Origin: DATFMH01 sp035267045
Lineage (GTDB): Bacteria > Bacteroidota > Rhodothermia > Balneolales > DATFMH01
Assembly: GCA_035267045.1 (NCBI GenBank)
Contig: DATFMH010000069.1
Span: 1 to 64,000 of the forward strand
Direction: 5' to 3'
Length of the DNA: 64,000 bases
Shown: one piece after another, positions 25,600-35,068 of the stretch
Numbering within the stretch: position 1 is the stretch's first letter
Layout of the letters: each line of letters starts with the position of its first letter
Notes under the pieces: model-generated
What the model saw: the letters and a program-made list of their open reading frames with translations, nothing else
The model's database searches: none
Told to the model about the DNA's origin: nothing
Translations under genes and position numbers: made by a program

Positions 25600-26357
25600 T
25601 GTATTCCCCCTTCATCTTTACGCTGCGGTTTTATTAATTCGAATAGAGAGTGTTCTATAACACGCGTGCCTTTTTCCGTCAAATCTTCCATCGAGCCGTC
25701 ATAGACAAAATGCTTTTCATGAAGAATGCCAACCCGATTAGCAATTTTCTCAACATAGGATAGATTATGAGAGGATAATAAAATTACCCGATCAGTATTT
25801 AAATAACTATTGAGAAACTCAATCAGTTGATGCGATGAAGTGGGATCCAAACCGGAAAAAGGCTCATCCAGAATTAGTATTTTCGGTTTGTGCATCAGCG
25901 CGGCAATGAGACCTAATTTTTGCCGCATGCCGGTTGAATAGGAGGCACAATCCTGATACAACTCTTTCATATCATCAAAAAAATATGAAAACAGACTATT
26001 AATTCGTGTTGATAACTCATTTTTAGGTATTCGATACATCAAACCAGTCAACCACAATTGCTCATAAGCTGTCAACTCTTCATTTATTGGACTGGCTTCA
26101 GGCAAAATTCCCATAATTTGCCTGATCTCCATTCCATTCTGTTCATAGGTTTTTCCGTCTATTTCAATACGTCCTGAATTTGCCCTGATTAAATCAATAA
26201 GAATATTGATCAAAGTCGATTTTCCGACACCGTTATTACCGACTAAACCAAAACAGGTTCCACCATTGAGCGTGAACGTAATATTTTCAAGAACCTCAAC
26301 CCCATTATATGATTTACTTACCCCCTCTATTTTAAGTAATGCCTGAGTATCTAACAT
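25584..26357 (-). CDS. ABC transporter ATP-binding protein
   Basis: 257 residues with complete nucleotide-binding motifs: Walker A GNNGVGKST (about 41-49), signature STGMRQKLGL, Walker B ILILDEPFSGLDP and the switch histidine in LSSHNLSY. The short length and the PFSGLDP form fit the ABC-2 exporter class. It is the first gene of the two-gene unit with the permease. Confidence 0.9.
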   Translation of the reverse strand: MLDTQALLKIEGVSKSYNGVEVLENITFTLNGGTCFGLVGNNGVGKSTLINILIDLIRANSGRIEIDGKTYEQNGMEIRQIMGILPEASPINEELTAYEQLWLTGLMYRIPKNELSTRINSLFSYFFDDMKELYQDCASYSTGMRQKLGLIAALMHKPKILILDEPFSGLDPTSSHQLIEFLNSYLNTDRVILLSSHNLSYVEKIANRVGILHEKHFVYDGSMEDLTEKGTRVIEHSLFELIKPQRKDEGGIQWLMN

Positions 26358-26519
26358 ATGCTGCTATCCATTTTTTGATGATATTTTAACAATTAAACAT
26401 TACAAAAGATAACATATTTTAGATAAGGGTCAAATTGATTTTAATAACTAAATAATGGAAGGGCGGTTTATTATCAACGTCTCTTTATTAATATTCTCCA
26501 AAACCTATACGAAAAGATT

Positions 26520-26550
26520 AACAGCGGCTAAAAATATTTGATCCGCTGTT
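26520..26550 (-). terminator. Candidate gltX terminator
   Basis: AACAGCGG (26520-26527) pairs with CCGCTGTT (26543-26550) over 8 bp with a 15-base loop. It sits about 180 bases beyond the gltX stop; read on the minus strand it is followed by AATCTTTTCG, a modest U-rich tail. Confidence 0.4.
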
Positions 26551-26657
26551 TTATACGTTTAAAAATAACTACCCGTTGATTAATTCCTGGAAAAACTGCG
26601 GAATATGAATTCGGAAGACTTTTAGTAAGTTTCGAATCCTCATCCAAACGCATCCCT

Positions 26658-26687
26658 CGTCATTCCGGTCGAAGTGGAGAAATCCTC
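26658..26687. repeat. Half copy of the dispersed palindromic element
   Basis: CGTCATTCCGGTCGAAGTGGAGAAATCCTC closely matches the left arm of the element at 13342-13453 (given by position: CGTCATTCCGG, then GAAGTGGAGAAATC). The right arm is absent. Confidence 0.6.
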
Positions 26688-26731
26688 TTTGGCAAAAAAA
26701 CGTTAATTCACTGTTTTGTAAATAATAGCTT

Positions 26732-28228
26732 TTATCCCAATTCGGAGACAGCTTTTTTAAGGCGATTTATAACATCGTCTTTTCCTAATAGTTCCAACGT
26801 CTGAAATAAATCGGGTCCAAAGCCCATTCCCGTTACGGCAAGGCGTGTCGGCAGGGCCAGTTTTCCAAAACCTACTTCTTTTTCAGCCAGTACGTTTTTC
26901 AACTCATCCTTAATTTTTGCGGGTTCCCAATCATCTTCATTCATCTTTTGAAGACGTAATATATAAGCCTGAACCAAATCGCCCGTATTATCTTTCCATG
27001 CTTTTTTGCGTGTTTTGGTATCATAGGCCTGTGGAGCTTCAAAGAAATATTGGCCCTGCGAAACAAATTCATTTACCAGTTGGGCCCGTTCTTTCATGAG
27101 CTTGATGACTTGCATGATAAATTCATCGGAATAGCCATCGAAACCATATTCCTTAATTATCTCTTTAACCTCCGGCAACAGGTCGACTTCCAAACGGGAG
27201 CGCAGATATTGTTCGTTGAACCAATTTAACTTGTTGATGTTAAAAACGGCACCACTTTTACTCACTCTGTCCAGGCTGAATTCGGATATCAACTCATCAA
27301 GGCTTAATACTTCACGATTATCACCCGGGCTCCATCCCAAAAATGCCAGGAAGTTGACTAATGCTTCCGGCTCATAACGTTGCTGGATATAATCACGCAC
27401 GTTAACCGGTATACCCAGTTTATCAGCATTACGCTTGGAAAGTTTTCCACCTTCGGGCGACATTATCAGAGGGAGATGTGCCATCTTGGGCGATTCCCAT
27501 CCCAGATATTCGTAAAGCAGGATATGTTTTGGCGCGCTGCTCAACCATTCTTCTCCACGAATCACATGGGTGATACCCATCAGGTGGTCATCCACAACAT
27601 TTGCCAGATGATAAGTGGGCAAACCATCTGATTTCAGTAAAACCTGATCATCAAGTCCGTGACTCTCGAAAGACACAAAACCACGTACTTCGTCCTCAAA
27701 CCGGATGGTCTCCCGGCGGGGCACTTTTAAACGCACCACATACTTTTCTCCCGCTTCCAGCCTGCGATCCACTTCATCTTTGGATAGTGTCAGGCTGTTT
27801 TTCATCGCCATACGCGTGATTGCATCATATTTCGGTGACGGGTTCCCCGATTTTTGCAGACGCTCCCGCATGTCGTTAACTTCCTCTGCCGTATCGAAAG
27901 CATAGTAAGCATATCCTTCTTCAATAAGCTGTTCGGCATATTTCTGATAATACTCTGACCGTTCACTCTGGCGATAGGGGCCGTATTTCCCTTCGACATT
28001 AATATCGGGGCCCTCATCATATCCGAGTCCCGCCCACTTCAATGATTTAATAATATCTTCCTCAGCACCCTCCACATAACGATTCTGATCAGTGTCTTCA
28101 ATACGAAGAATAAACTCACCGTCATGATGTCGTGCAAATAAATAGTTATACAGGGCAGTACGTAATCCCCCAATATGTAATAATCCGGTTGGTGAAGGAG
28201 CAAATCTTACGCGTACGTTTTCTGACAT
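26732..28228 (-). CDS. gltX: Glutamyl-tRNA synthetase
   Basis: 498 residues. The class I HIGH motif is HIGGLR near residue 18 (SPTGLLHIGG), and the KMSKS loop is KLSKR near residue 260. The domain order is catalytic Rossmann domain, stem-contact fold, and the all-alpha anticodon-binding domain at the C-terminus. It charges tRNA-Glu (and possibly tRNA-Gln as a non-discriminating enzyme). Length is normal. It is divergent from the WbqC gene and has its own likely terminator. Confidence 0.97.
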   Translation of the reverse strand: MSENVRVRFAPSPTGLLHIGGLRTALYNYLFARHHDGEFILRIEDTDQNRYVEGAEEDIIKSLKWAGLGYDEGPDINVEGKYGPYRQSERSEYYQKYAEQLIEEGYAYYAFDTAEEVNDMRERLQKSGNPSPKYDAITRMAMKNSLTLSKDEVDRRLEAGEKYVVRLKVPRRETIRFEDEVRGFVSFESHGLDDQVLLKSDGLPTYHLANVVDDHLMGITHVIRGEEWLSSAPKHILLYEYLGWESPKMAHLPLIMSPEGGKLSKRNADKLGIPVNVRDYIQQRYEPEALVNFLAFLGWSPGDNREVLSLDELISEFSLDRVSKSGAVFNINKLNWFNEQYLRSRLEVDLLPEVKEIIKEYGFDGYSDEFIMQVIKLMKERAQLVNEFVSQGQYFFEAPQAYDTKTRKKAWKDNTGDLVQAYILRLQKMNEDDWEPAKIKDELKNVLAEKEVGFGKLALPTRLAVTGMGFGPDLFQTLELLGKDDVINRLKKAVSELG

Positions 28229-28409
28229 TTTGTAATAATTTTATTTACATAATTCGCAATTATCGATAAAACTAAAAATAAGGATACTATTGCTGGTCAA
28301 CAACAAAAATCAATAACGTTATTAAAGTGAAGGATTATGATCTGACAATATCATTCCTGATTATGTATTTTATGCCACACATACGTGTATTAGAATTAAT
28401 TAAAATGAT

Positions 28410-29090
28410 ATGAAACTTGCCCTGTTAACGCCCTGTTTCGCTCCTGACTTGTATTACCTGGCTGCTTTGCTGCAGGCAGACCGGGCCGTATTACAGGATG
28501 TGGAGAAGTTTTCCAGGAAAAGCAGGATTCACAGGGCCAGGATAAGGACTCCTGGCGGGACGCAGTGGATCAATATTCCCGTACGAACAGAAGATCGATC
28601 CAAACCGGTTAATCAGGTTCGTATAGATCACTCGCAGGATTGGATTACACCTCTTTTACGAGCTTTGAATTTCAATTATCGTAACAGTATCTATTTTGAT
28701 TTTTATGAGCCCGAAATAACAGCAGATTTCCAAAAAGCCACTGACTTTGAATTTTTAATGGATTTTAACAACTATTTTCGTAATCGTCTTTTCACCTTTC
28801 TTTATCTTGATAAGGAATTGGAATCGGCGAGTTATATTACCGAATATAGCTCTGATCCTGATCTTTTTGCTGAACGCATTGGTGCAGATGTGATATACCA
28901 GGAATATAAAAGCCGGCATTATCAACGTCAGGCCAAACGACGGAAAGATCCTGATTTTATCCATCCGGTATACCGGCAGCATTTCGAAGATTTTGAGCCA
29001 TGGTGTAGTGTGCTCGATGTTCTTTTTCAATATGGCCCGACCTCATTTCAAGTCCTTGATCAATTAACAAAACATAATACTAATGAATAA
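28410..29090 (+). CDS. WbqC-family protein
   Basis: 226 residues. The N-terminal block KLALLTPCFAPDLYYLAAL and the QWINIPV and VRIDHSQDWITPLLRAL segments are the WbqC signature (PF08889). Members are often found in O-antigen and other surface-polysaccharide gene clusters and are thought to act in sugar modification, possibly as lyases or aminotransferase partners; the exact reaction is not settled. It overlaps the following aminotransferase gene by 8 bases, implying coupled translation and a joint pathway. Confidence 0.85.
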   Translation: MKLALLTPCFAPDLYYLAALLQADRAVLQDVEKFSRKSRIHRARIRTPGGTQWINIPVRTEDRSKPVNQVRIDHSQDWITPLLRALNFNYRNSIYFDFYEPEITADFQKATDFEFLMDFNNYFRNRLFTFLYLDKELESASYITEYSSDPDLFAERIGADVIYQEYKSRHYQRQAKRRKDPDFIHPVYRQHFEDFEPWCSVLDVLFQYGPTSFQVLDQLTKHNTNE

Positions 29091-30225
29091 TCAACGACAT
29101 TTATTTACGCTACCTGACGATTTCCATTACCTCAATTGCTCTTATATGTCTCCATTGCTCAAATCTGTTGAAGAAGCCGGGATCAATGGCATCCGGCTAA
29201 AAAGAGAGCCATGGAGAGTTCATCCGGACGACTTCTTCCAACAGAGTGATGAACTTCGTAATCTCTTCGCCCGTATAATCAACACATCAGACCCCATGAA
29301 TATAGCTATTATTCCTTCTGTTTCTTACGGGATGGCCGTAGTAGCTCGTAATCTTCCCAATTCATCCGGAAAAAACATTGTCGTTGCCGAGGAACAATTC
29401 CCGAGTAATTATTACCCGTGGTTACGATATGCCCGGTCAAATAATACTGAATTCCGACAGATTAGCCGCCACGGAAGCGGAGCGGAATGGAATAAAGCCA
29501 TAAATGAAGCCATTGATGAGAACACCCTATTAGTGGCACTGGGCAATGTTCACTGGACCGATGGAACTTTGTTTGATTTAAAAACAATAGGGGAAAAAGC
29601 CCGCAGTGCCGGTGCATATTTTGTTATAGATGGGACACAAAGTATAGGCGCCCTGCCTTTTGATATTGCGGAAATCCAGCCCGATGCATTAATATGTGCC
29701 GGATACAAATGGCTAATGGGGCCATATTCTATCGGCTTAGCTTATTTTAGTGAACGATTCACAAATGGCATACCGATAGAAGAAAACTGGCTTTTACGTG
29801 AAGAAAGCCGTGACTTTTCACAGTTAGTGAATTATAAAAATGCATATCAACCGGGAGCTGTACGATTTGATGTAGGCGAACGCAGTAATTTTATTCTTGT
29901 CCCGATGATGGAAGCGGCCTTACAACAAATTCTCGATTGGGGGGTTAGTAATATACAAGATTACTGCCGGGCGCTCAGTGATGAGTTAATAGATAATTTA
30001 GACGCTTTGGGTTATAAAATTGAAGATACTGCCTACAGAGCCGGCCATATTTTTGGTATCCGTCTACCTAAACATGTTAAAACAGAGGTCGCCAAACAAA
30101 AATTTCAGGATAAAAACATTTCGGTGTCTTTCCGGGGTAGTGCCATTCGGGTGGCGCCGAATGTTTATAATACCCGGGGTGATATAGAGATTATGCGCTC
30201 AGCTCTCAAAGAATTGGTAGAATAA
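29083..30225 (+). CDS. Class V aminotransferase-fold PLP enzyme
   Basis: 380 residues. The PLP-binding lysine is in GYKWLMGPYSIGL (about residues 206-218), and DGTQSIGALPFD precedes it, as in the cysteine desulfurase/kynureninase/isopenicillin-epimerase-like part of fold type I class V. The N-terminus (LNCSYMSPLLKSV) fits the substrate-loop entry of this group. Translation is coupled to WbqC by an 8-base overlap. The reaction is unknown; no sulfur-carrier cysteine loop of a desulfurase is obvious, so an aminotransferase or lyase role is more likely. Confidence 0.85.
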   Translation: MNNQRHLFTLPDDFHYLNCSYMSPLLKSVEEAGINGIRLKREPWRVHPDDFFQQSDELRNLFARIINTSDPMNIAIIPSVSYGMAVVARNLPNSSGKNIVVAEEQFPSNYYPWLRYARSNNTEFRQISRHGSGAEWNKAINEAIDENTLLVALGNVHWTDGTLFDLKTIGEKARSAGAYFVIDGTQSIGALPFDIAEIQPDALICAGYKWLMGPYSIGLAYFSERFTNGIPIEENWLLREESRDFSQLVNYKNAYQPGAVRFDVGERSNFILVPMMEAALQQILDWGVSNIQDYCRALSDELIDNLDALGYKIEDTAYRAGHIFGIRLPKHVKTEVAKQKFQDKNISVSFRGSAIRVAPNVYNTRGDIEIMRSALKELVE

Positions 30226-30599
30226 TGCCCCATTTAGAATTTTTATAAGCAGTTGACAATATAATTTTCTAAACAACTAACTAATACGTTTTAATTTGAT
30301 ATATTAATAAAGATTTCAAAAATTGTTCAGGTTGTCATATTCCCTGTTATTGATTATTAAACATGTTTATTGATTTGGATTATGATTTAATCTATAATTC
30401 AAAATCTTCAAATGTATATATCAGAAAATGAATGGTCTTCGAGAACCATAATGATTGTAAAAACATTAAAAATATCATTGTTATTTGGGAATAAATTGAT
30501 ATATAGCATGTTATTATACAATTAACCATGAAAATTTGTTAAGATTCTGTTTTTTCCCATATACATGTAACAGTAATATTCCATTAAGTATCCAGAAGT
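30226..30599. other. Intergenic, no gene seen
   Basis: 374 bases of AT-rich sequence between the class V aminotransferase and the methyltransferase. No hairpin, repeat or reading frame stands out; it presumably holds the methyltransferase promoter. Confidence 0.4.
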
Positions 30600-31214
30600 T
30601 TGCTATACTTTAAATACTTTCTTAAAGATATGCGATATACCGGCTCCATTGCACCGAGTTCGAAATTTCTCGCCCGGGACATCACCCAAATATTGCAGCA
30701 AAATTTAAGAAAAAAGAAACGATCAGCAGTAAATATACTTGAAATAGGACCCGGAACAGGAGCCTTTACGAAGCGTATCATTAAAAACCTGGGGCCCAAG
30801 GATCATTTTGACATTGTTGAAATCAATAAGCACTTCTTTGATATCATAGAGAAAAAATACGGTACTCCTTTTAATGTTAAAATTCACAATCAGAATTTTT
30901 TGAATTTTGATTCCAACTATCGTTACGACTATATATTCTCCAGTATTCCTTATGAGAGTTTACCCAAAGGCGAAAGTCGTAAAATTTGGAAGAAAAAGCT
31001 CGAATATTGCAAACAGGGAACGTATATCACCTATTATAAATACCTGAATTTCAAAAAATTCCGGTGTAAGTACGAGAAAGACCTGGTTTCCAAGTATTGT
31101 TGTGATGAGAAACTTGTCCTATTGAATTTACCGCCCGCCAAACTTTTTACGCTTGAAATAAAAAATCATCCGCTCATCATCCCTGTTGAATCGTTGGAAA
31201 CAGAATTTGCTTAA
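30600..31214 (+). CDS. SAM-dependent methyltransferase, PmtA/KsgA-like
   Basis: 204 residues. It has SAM motif I as LEIGPGTGAFTKRI (about 48-61), motif II acidic VEINK, and motif IV SSIPYESLP, which aligns with the catalytic strand of phospholipid N-methyltransferases and rRNA adenine dimethylases. The start (TTG, then LYFKYFLKDMRYTGSIAPSSKFLARD) matches the N-terminus of PmtA-type enzymes, which begins before the next in-frame ATG at 30630; for that reason TTG is preferred. The N-terminal PSS motif favours a phospholipid methyltransferase over KsgA. Substrate is not proven. Confidence 0.7.
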   Translation: MLYFKYFLKDMRYTGSIAPSSKFLARDITQILQQNLRKKKRSAVNILEIGPGTGAFTKRIIKNLGPKDHFDIVEINKHFFDIIEKKYGTPFNVKIHNQNFLNFDSNYRYDYIFSSIPYESLPKGESRKIWKKKLEYCKQGTYITYYKYLNFKKFRCKYEKDLVSKYCCDEKLVLLNLPPAKLFTLEIKNHPLIIPVESLETEFA

Positions 31215-31229
31215 CTTACCCGTACAGCG

Positions 31230-31258
31230 AGTCTTATGTTTCTGTGAAACATAAGACT
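31230..31258. terminator. Perfect 13-bp hairpin between convergent genes
   Basis: AGTCTTATGTTTC (31230-31242) pairs exactly with 31246-31258 across a 3-base loop. It lies in the 65-base gap between the methyltransferase (plus) and the YgjP-like gene (minus). No U-tract is visible, but the position fits a bidirectional terminator. Confidence 0.6.
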
Positions 31259-31279
31259 GAATGCGAGTATTATAATTAT

Positions 31280-31993
31280 TCAGGGAGTATCAAAAATCAA
31301 CATCCCGTTTTCCTTAATCCACATTCTTGCTTTCTTGTATGCGGGATAATACCGGTTTACAAGGGCCCAATATTCTTTACTGTGATTCATGTGAACGGTA
31401 TGGCATAATTCGTGGATAAAAAGGTATTCCCAAATCCAATACGGACATTTGACCAGGCGCCAGTTAAATGAAATATTCTTCTTGCTCGAACAGGTTCCCC
31501 ACTTTGTTTTTTGCGAACGTATATAAACTTTATTGAATTCAAAAGGCAGGTTTTCTGAATAGTTGTAAAAACGTTCAGGTATTTCCTGTTTGGCACAGTA
31601 ATGATAAAAACTCAGTAACACCTTTTCAGGCGGATAATCGCTTACTCCTGCAGGTGGTGCGTAAAGAAGCCGGTTATCCCTTTCAAAAAAATCCCATCGA
31701 TCCCCGGAATTGTTAATCCTGACTTTCATTAGCGGCTTCCATTCCCCGCGAAGTAATATCTTACCTTCGTTATCCGCTTTCCGCTTCTCCAGTTCTGCAA
31801 CCTGTTTCTTCATTTTAAAGAGCGTAGCATTCACCCACTCCGTTTTGTCCTGAAGAAAACTGCTCATTTCTCTCTTACTACACCGTTTTGGAGCAGAGAC
31901 AATAATCTTTTCAGGCCGGACTCTGATTCGGATATACTTTTGGCGTTTCCTTTTTATAAATTGAACCTCAGGCCAATTTTTCATTTGTATCAA
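31280..31993 (-). CDS. YgjP-like zinc metallopeptidase (DUF45)
   Basis: 237 residues. The zinc motif HELCHTVHMNHSKEYW is present near the C-terminus (HExxH with a later His), and RSQKTKWGTCSSKKNISFNWRL before it is the YgjP/SprT-like signature (given in part: KWGTCSSKKNISFNWRL). This family is related to SprT/M48-type peptidases; natural substrates are poorly known. It starts 21 bases after the TPR protein gene on the same strand and is probably co-transcribed with it. Confidence 0.88.
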   Translation of the reverse strand: MIQMKNWPEVQFIKRKRQKYIRIRVRPEKIIVSAPKRCSKREMSSFLQDKTEWVNATLFKMKKQVAELEKRKADNEGKILLRGEWKPLMKVRINNSGDRWDFFERDNRLLYAPPAGVSDYPPEKVLLSFYHYCAKQEIPERFYNYSENLPFEFNKVYIRSQKTKWGTCSSKKNISFNWRLVKCPYWIWEYLFIHELCHTVHMNHSKEYWALVNRYYPAYKKARMWIKENGMLIFDTP

Positions 31994-32014
31994 TTAATAG
32001 CCGTTCAGTTTTCC

Positions 32015-33184
32015 TTACCTCTTCTTTAAACCATCCAAACTTTTTTTTGCCAGGGTTACAAATTTAGAATCGGAATGAATTTTACCCACATCCCCATAAT
32101 ACTTTTGAGCCAATTTATCTTTTTTCATACCCTGATAAATACGCCCTAAATAATACCCTGCCAAAAGATAGTCGTTACGGTTCACACCTTCCGGTGAGCT
32201 CTTACTAATTTGCTGAGTCTTTTTGAAAAAGTCTATAGCTTTTTTTGTTTCGCCAAAATTAAATAGGATTAATCCTTTGATAGAGTACATATGTTCTTTC
32301 AGAGCATATGTAAAGGGTCCCGGATTCTTTTCTGCTTCTGATAATGAAGTATCGATCAAATTCATGGCACGATAGTAATCTTCATTTTCATAATAAATTT
32401 GAGCCAGAATCATCTTATAATAAGCATTATGCTGATATTTCCGGTTTAATATTTGAAAATATTTGATAGCTAACGGTATTTGATGCTCTCCCGTCATATA
32501 GATACGCCCCAGAAAATAAATGGATTCAGGTCGGACAAAAGCACTGCTATCCGCCGCTGTTTTCAACATTTTGATCCCTTTTTCTTTATCACCCTCAGGT
32601 AAGATCCATGAAAATTTATTTAATAAAGGGTATTCTTCCGGAAGATAGGCCGTATAATAATTATAAATACCCAGGCCAAATTTGATATCAGGTATCGACG
32701 GATCGATCTTCTGAATCAGAAACAAAGCATCCATTGCTTGTTTACCATATTGAAAACATTTAAGCCACTCTTCACGATTTGAATAATAACGTGCTAAAAA
32801 CCCATTACTAGCCGCTTTAATAACAAGCGCATCGAGGTTTTGATGATCGTTACTTAAAATACGTGAACACATATAATCCGCCTTCGAGAACTCGAATACC
32901 AGTTCTTTATCATGCGATTTATTATAAAGATCCGGGAGCATTTTCCACCATACATGCAGCCCTTTCCAGAATTGCCACAAAGGACTATGAGGATATTTTT
33001 CTTTCCATGGTTTCAGGATCTTTTCTGAAGCGGCATAGTTGAAATCGTAAACCGAATCAATGGCCTGCTGAGCCGTTTTAACAAATTCCCGATTTAGGAC
33101 AAGGGGTTTATCCTTACCCTGAGCTCTCAACCGGGGCGTGTTGCTGATGAATAAGATTACAACAACTAAAATCCCACTTATCAA
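32015..33184 (-). CDS. Exported TPR-repeat protein
   Basis: 389 residues. With the TTG start at 33184, the N-terminus is a hydrophobic signal or anchor followed by RLRAQGK. The remainder is made of tetratricopeptide-type helical repeats, for example SIYFLGRIYMTGEHQIPLAIKYF and AYYKMILAQIYYENEDYYRAMNLI (quoted in part: AQIYYENEDYYRAMNLI), over the whole length. TPR proteins mediate protein contacts; no enzyme motif is seen. A start further upstream is possible because the frame stays open for about 20 codons. It is in an operon with the YgjP-like peptidase gene. Confidence 0.75.
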   Translation of the reverse strand: MISGILVVVILFISNTPRLRAQGKDKPLVLNREFVKTAQQAIDSVYDFNYAASEKILKPWKEKYPHSPLWQFWKGLHVWWKMLPDLYNKSHDKELVFEFSKADYMCSRILSNDHQNLDALVIKAASNGFLARYYSNREEWLKCFQYGKQAMDALFLIQKIDPSIPDIKFGLGIYNYYTAYLPEEYPLLNKFSWILPEGDKEKGIKMLKTAADSSAFVRPESIYFLGRIYMTGEHQIPLAIKYFQILNRKYQHNAYYKMILAQIYYENEDYYRAMNLIDTSLSEAEKNPGPFTYALKEHMYSIKGLILFNFGETKKAIDFFKKTQQISKSSPEGVNRNDYLLAGYYLGRIYQGMKKDKLAQKYYGDVGKIHSDSKFVTLAKKSLDGLKKR

Positions 33185-33311
33185 GGTGGGCCAATTATAA
33201 TATATAGGGCGGTTCCTGGTAATGATAAAACTCCGATTTTTTCTTAAATCTGGTCATTTACCTACACATCCAATGCTTTCTTTAATTTATCGAATAAATC
33301 TTAAAAAACAT

Positions 33312-34178
33312 CTAAAGATTAGAATCAAACCAATTTATAGTAATATCTAATAATTCAGCAAAAGAATCGGGTAACGTATCTTCCTCAAACGGGTGAGAAC
33401 CCCCAAAGGTATGACCGGTATGAGGTATGATAACACGTTTCTTTTCATTACCCGGACATTGTTCGTAAAGCCGGTTAACACTTTTATATGAAACGGCCTC
33501 ATCTTCTTTACCATGAATAAAACATATCGGGATATACAGTTCTTTAATCCTGTTTATTGCCATTAAGGCATCAGCGTTTTCACGGGCATCATCATAAACC
33601 ACTTTATCAACACGCATACTTTGACCGGTTCGCGAGTTTAATATCTTTGTATAGCCTTTTGATTTCCAGTCGGTTATCATCTCAGCAGACCAGTGCTTAT
33701 TATAATCAGCCACAGCGGCCCAGGTGACCAGGCAACTTATTTCATCGAAATTAGCAGCTGCCACAATAGCGGTATGCCCACCCCGGGAATGTCCAACCAC
33801 ACCAATCCTTGATGTCTCCAAAACAGCTTTACCCGATGAGATTTGTCCGCTTTTTATAGCATCCAGAATACATTTAACATCATCTTGTTCCTGCGACAAT
33901 GTATTTTTGGCAAACAAATCAAAGCGGTCAAATTCCGTTGGATTATCACCTATTCCATTCATGGAAAAATTCATGGCAACAACCGCATAACCATGCTCTG
34001 CCATCTCTATACAAGCATCCGGGAAAGGCCCCCAATCCTTAAAACCTTTGAAACCGTGCAGAAAAATAATAACAGGGAGTGAATCAGTTACATCCGGTAC
34101 ATACAAATCATACGTGATTGGAAGATTCTGTGTGGAAGGAATTGCACCGGTCTCTTTTCTTACAGCATGCCGACTCAT
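33312..34178 (-). CDS. Alpha/beta hydrolase (dienelactone-hydrolase-like)
   Basis: 288 residues, no signal peptide. The oxyanion region is FLHGFKGFKDWG, the nucleophile elbow is GHSRGG (serine near residue 146), the acid is in HGKEDEAVS and the histidine in HTGHTFGG. The fold is the alpha/beta hydrolase of the DLH or prolyl-oligopeptidase-related type. The substrate is not known. The stop codon of rluB lies only five bases before its start, so it is the last gene of a scpB-rluB-hydrolase transcript. Confidence 0.82.
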   Translation of the reverse strand: MSRHAVRKETGAIPSTQNLPITYDLYVPDVTDSLPVIIFLHGFKGFKDWGPFPDACIEMAEHGYAVVAMNFSMNGIGDNPTEFDRFDLFAKNTLSQEQDDVKCILDAIKSGQISSGKAVLETSRIGVVGHSRGGHTAIVAAANFDEISCLVTWAAVADYNKHWSAEMITDWKSKGYTKILNSRTGQSMRVDKVVYDDARENADALMAINRIKELYIPICFIHGKEDEAVSYKSVNRLYEQCPGNEKKRVIIPHTGHTFGGSHPFEEDTLPDSFAELLDITINWFDSNL

Positions 34179-34183
34179 AGTAC

Positions 34184-35002
34184 TTATTTACTGATTTTCA
34201 ATTCTTTCAACTTAACGCTTTTACGAAGATTATTAATTTCATCCGGCCGGAGATAACGCCAGCGTCCCGGTCGTAATCCCTTAAGTGTTAAACCGGCATA
34301 GTTTGTCCGCTTCAACTCCTTCACTTCGGCTCCAATGGCCTCGATCATACGGCGAACCATATGATACCTGCCTTCATGTACTCCAATAGTGATAACATTT
34401 TTATAAGGAAGTTCCCACCGTGTAAAATAAGCCGAGGCCTTGCCGTCCTCGAGCTCTACACCGCTTTTGAGCCGATCCATCTGCTCCTTCATGATAGGTC
34501 GGTCGCAGATAATCTCATATAGCTTGCCCGTTTCATAACTCGGATGCATTAACCTGTTGGTCAGTTCGCCATCATTGGTCAATAATAACACGCCGGTTGT
34601 ATTTCTGTCCAGGCGTCCTACGGGATAAACCCTTTTACCTGTTGCACTCTCAATAAAGTCCATGACCGTACGCCTGCCTTTTTCGTCATTTGTAGTCGTA
34701 ATGGTATCATGTGGCTTATACATCAGGATGTAGACAAAAGGCTCGGGATTTATATTTTTACCATCCACTACTACTTCCGCAGAAGGTTTCACCTTTGTAC
34801 CCATTTCGGTTATTACTTCACCATCCACGGTAACCTTACCCTCCGCAATCAACTGGTCGGCATCGCGCCTTGAACAAATACCGGATCGTGAGATGTATTT
34901 ATTTAATCTCATAATCTCCGGCTGGGTTTTCTTCGTAGCTACATAAGGAGCTTTGCCTTTTTTCTTTTTCCTCTGATATCTACCGTATTTCCCGTTTGAC
35001 AT
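34184..35002 (-). CDS. rluB: rRNA pseudouridine synthase (RluB/RsuA family)
   Basis: 272 residues. After a basic N-terminal extension (residues 1-30), an S4 RNA-binding domain (MRLNKYISRSGICSRRDAD, residues about 31-90) precedes the catalytic domain with the aspartate in GRLDRNTTGVLLLTNDGEL. The family converts uridine to pseudouridine in 23S (RluB, position 2605 in E. coli) or 16S rRNA (RsuA). The basic tail and linkage to scpB are typical of RluB in Bacteroidota. It follows scpB after 66 bases and precedes the hydrolase gene by five. Confidence 0.93.
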   Translation of the reverse strand: MSNGKYGRYQRKKKKGKAPYVATKKTQPEIMRLNKYISRSGICSRRDADQLIAEGKVTVDGEVITEMGTKVKPSAEVVVDGKNINPEPFVYILMYKPHDTITTTNDEKGRRTVMDFIESATGKRVYPVGRLDRNTTGVLLLTNDGELTNRLMHPSYETGKLYEIICDRPIMKEQMDRLKSGVELEDGKASAYFTRWELPYKNVITIGVHEGRYHMVRRMIEAIGAEVKELKRTNYAGLTLKGLRPGRWRYLRPDEINNLRKSVKLKELKISK

Positions 35003-35068
35003 ACTTTAATGCTGCTTTCTATATAAAAAGGTGTTTATTAACTGACTGAACTATTAACGGCTATGAAA

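Larger units (their letters stand above)
26358..26731. other. Intergenic with terminator and half repeat
   Basis: 374 bases between the start of the ABC operon and the end of gltX, both on the minus strand. It contains the hairpin at 26520-26550 and a half copy of the dispersed palindromic element at 26658-26687. The rest is AT-rich, with no gene visible; it should hold the promoter of the ABC unit. Confidence 0.5.

Noticed and set aside
26640..26650. TTCGAATCC as a tRNA T-loop
   Set aside because: No acceptor stem or anticodon arm can be drawn around it; no tRNA gene was found in the window.
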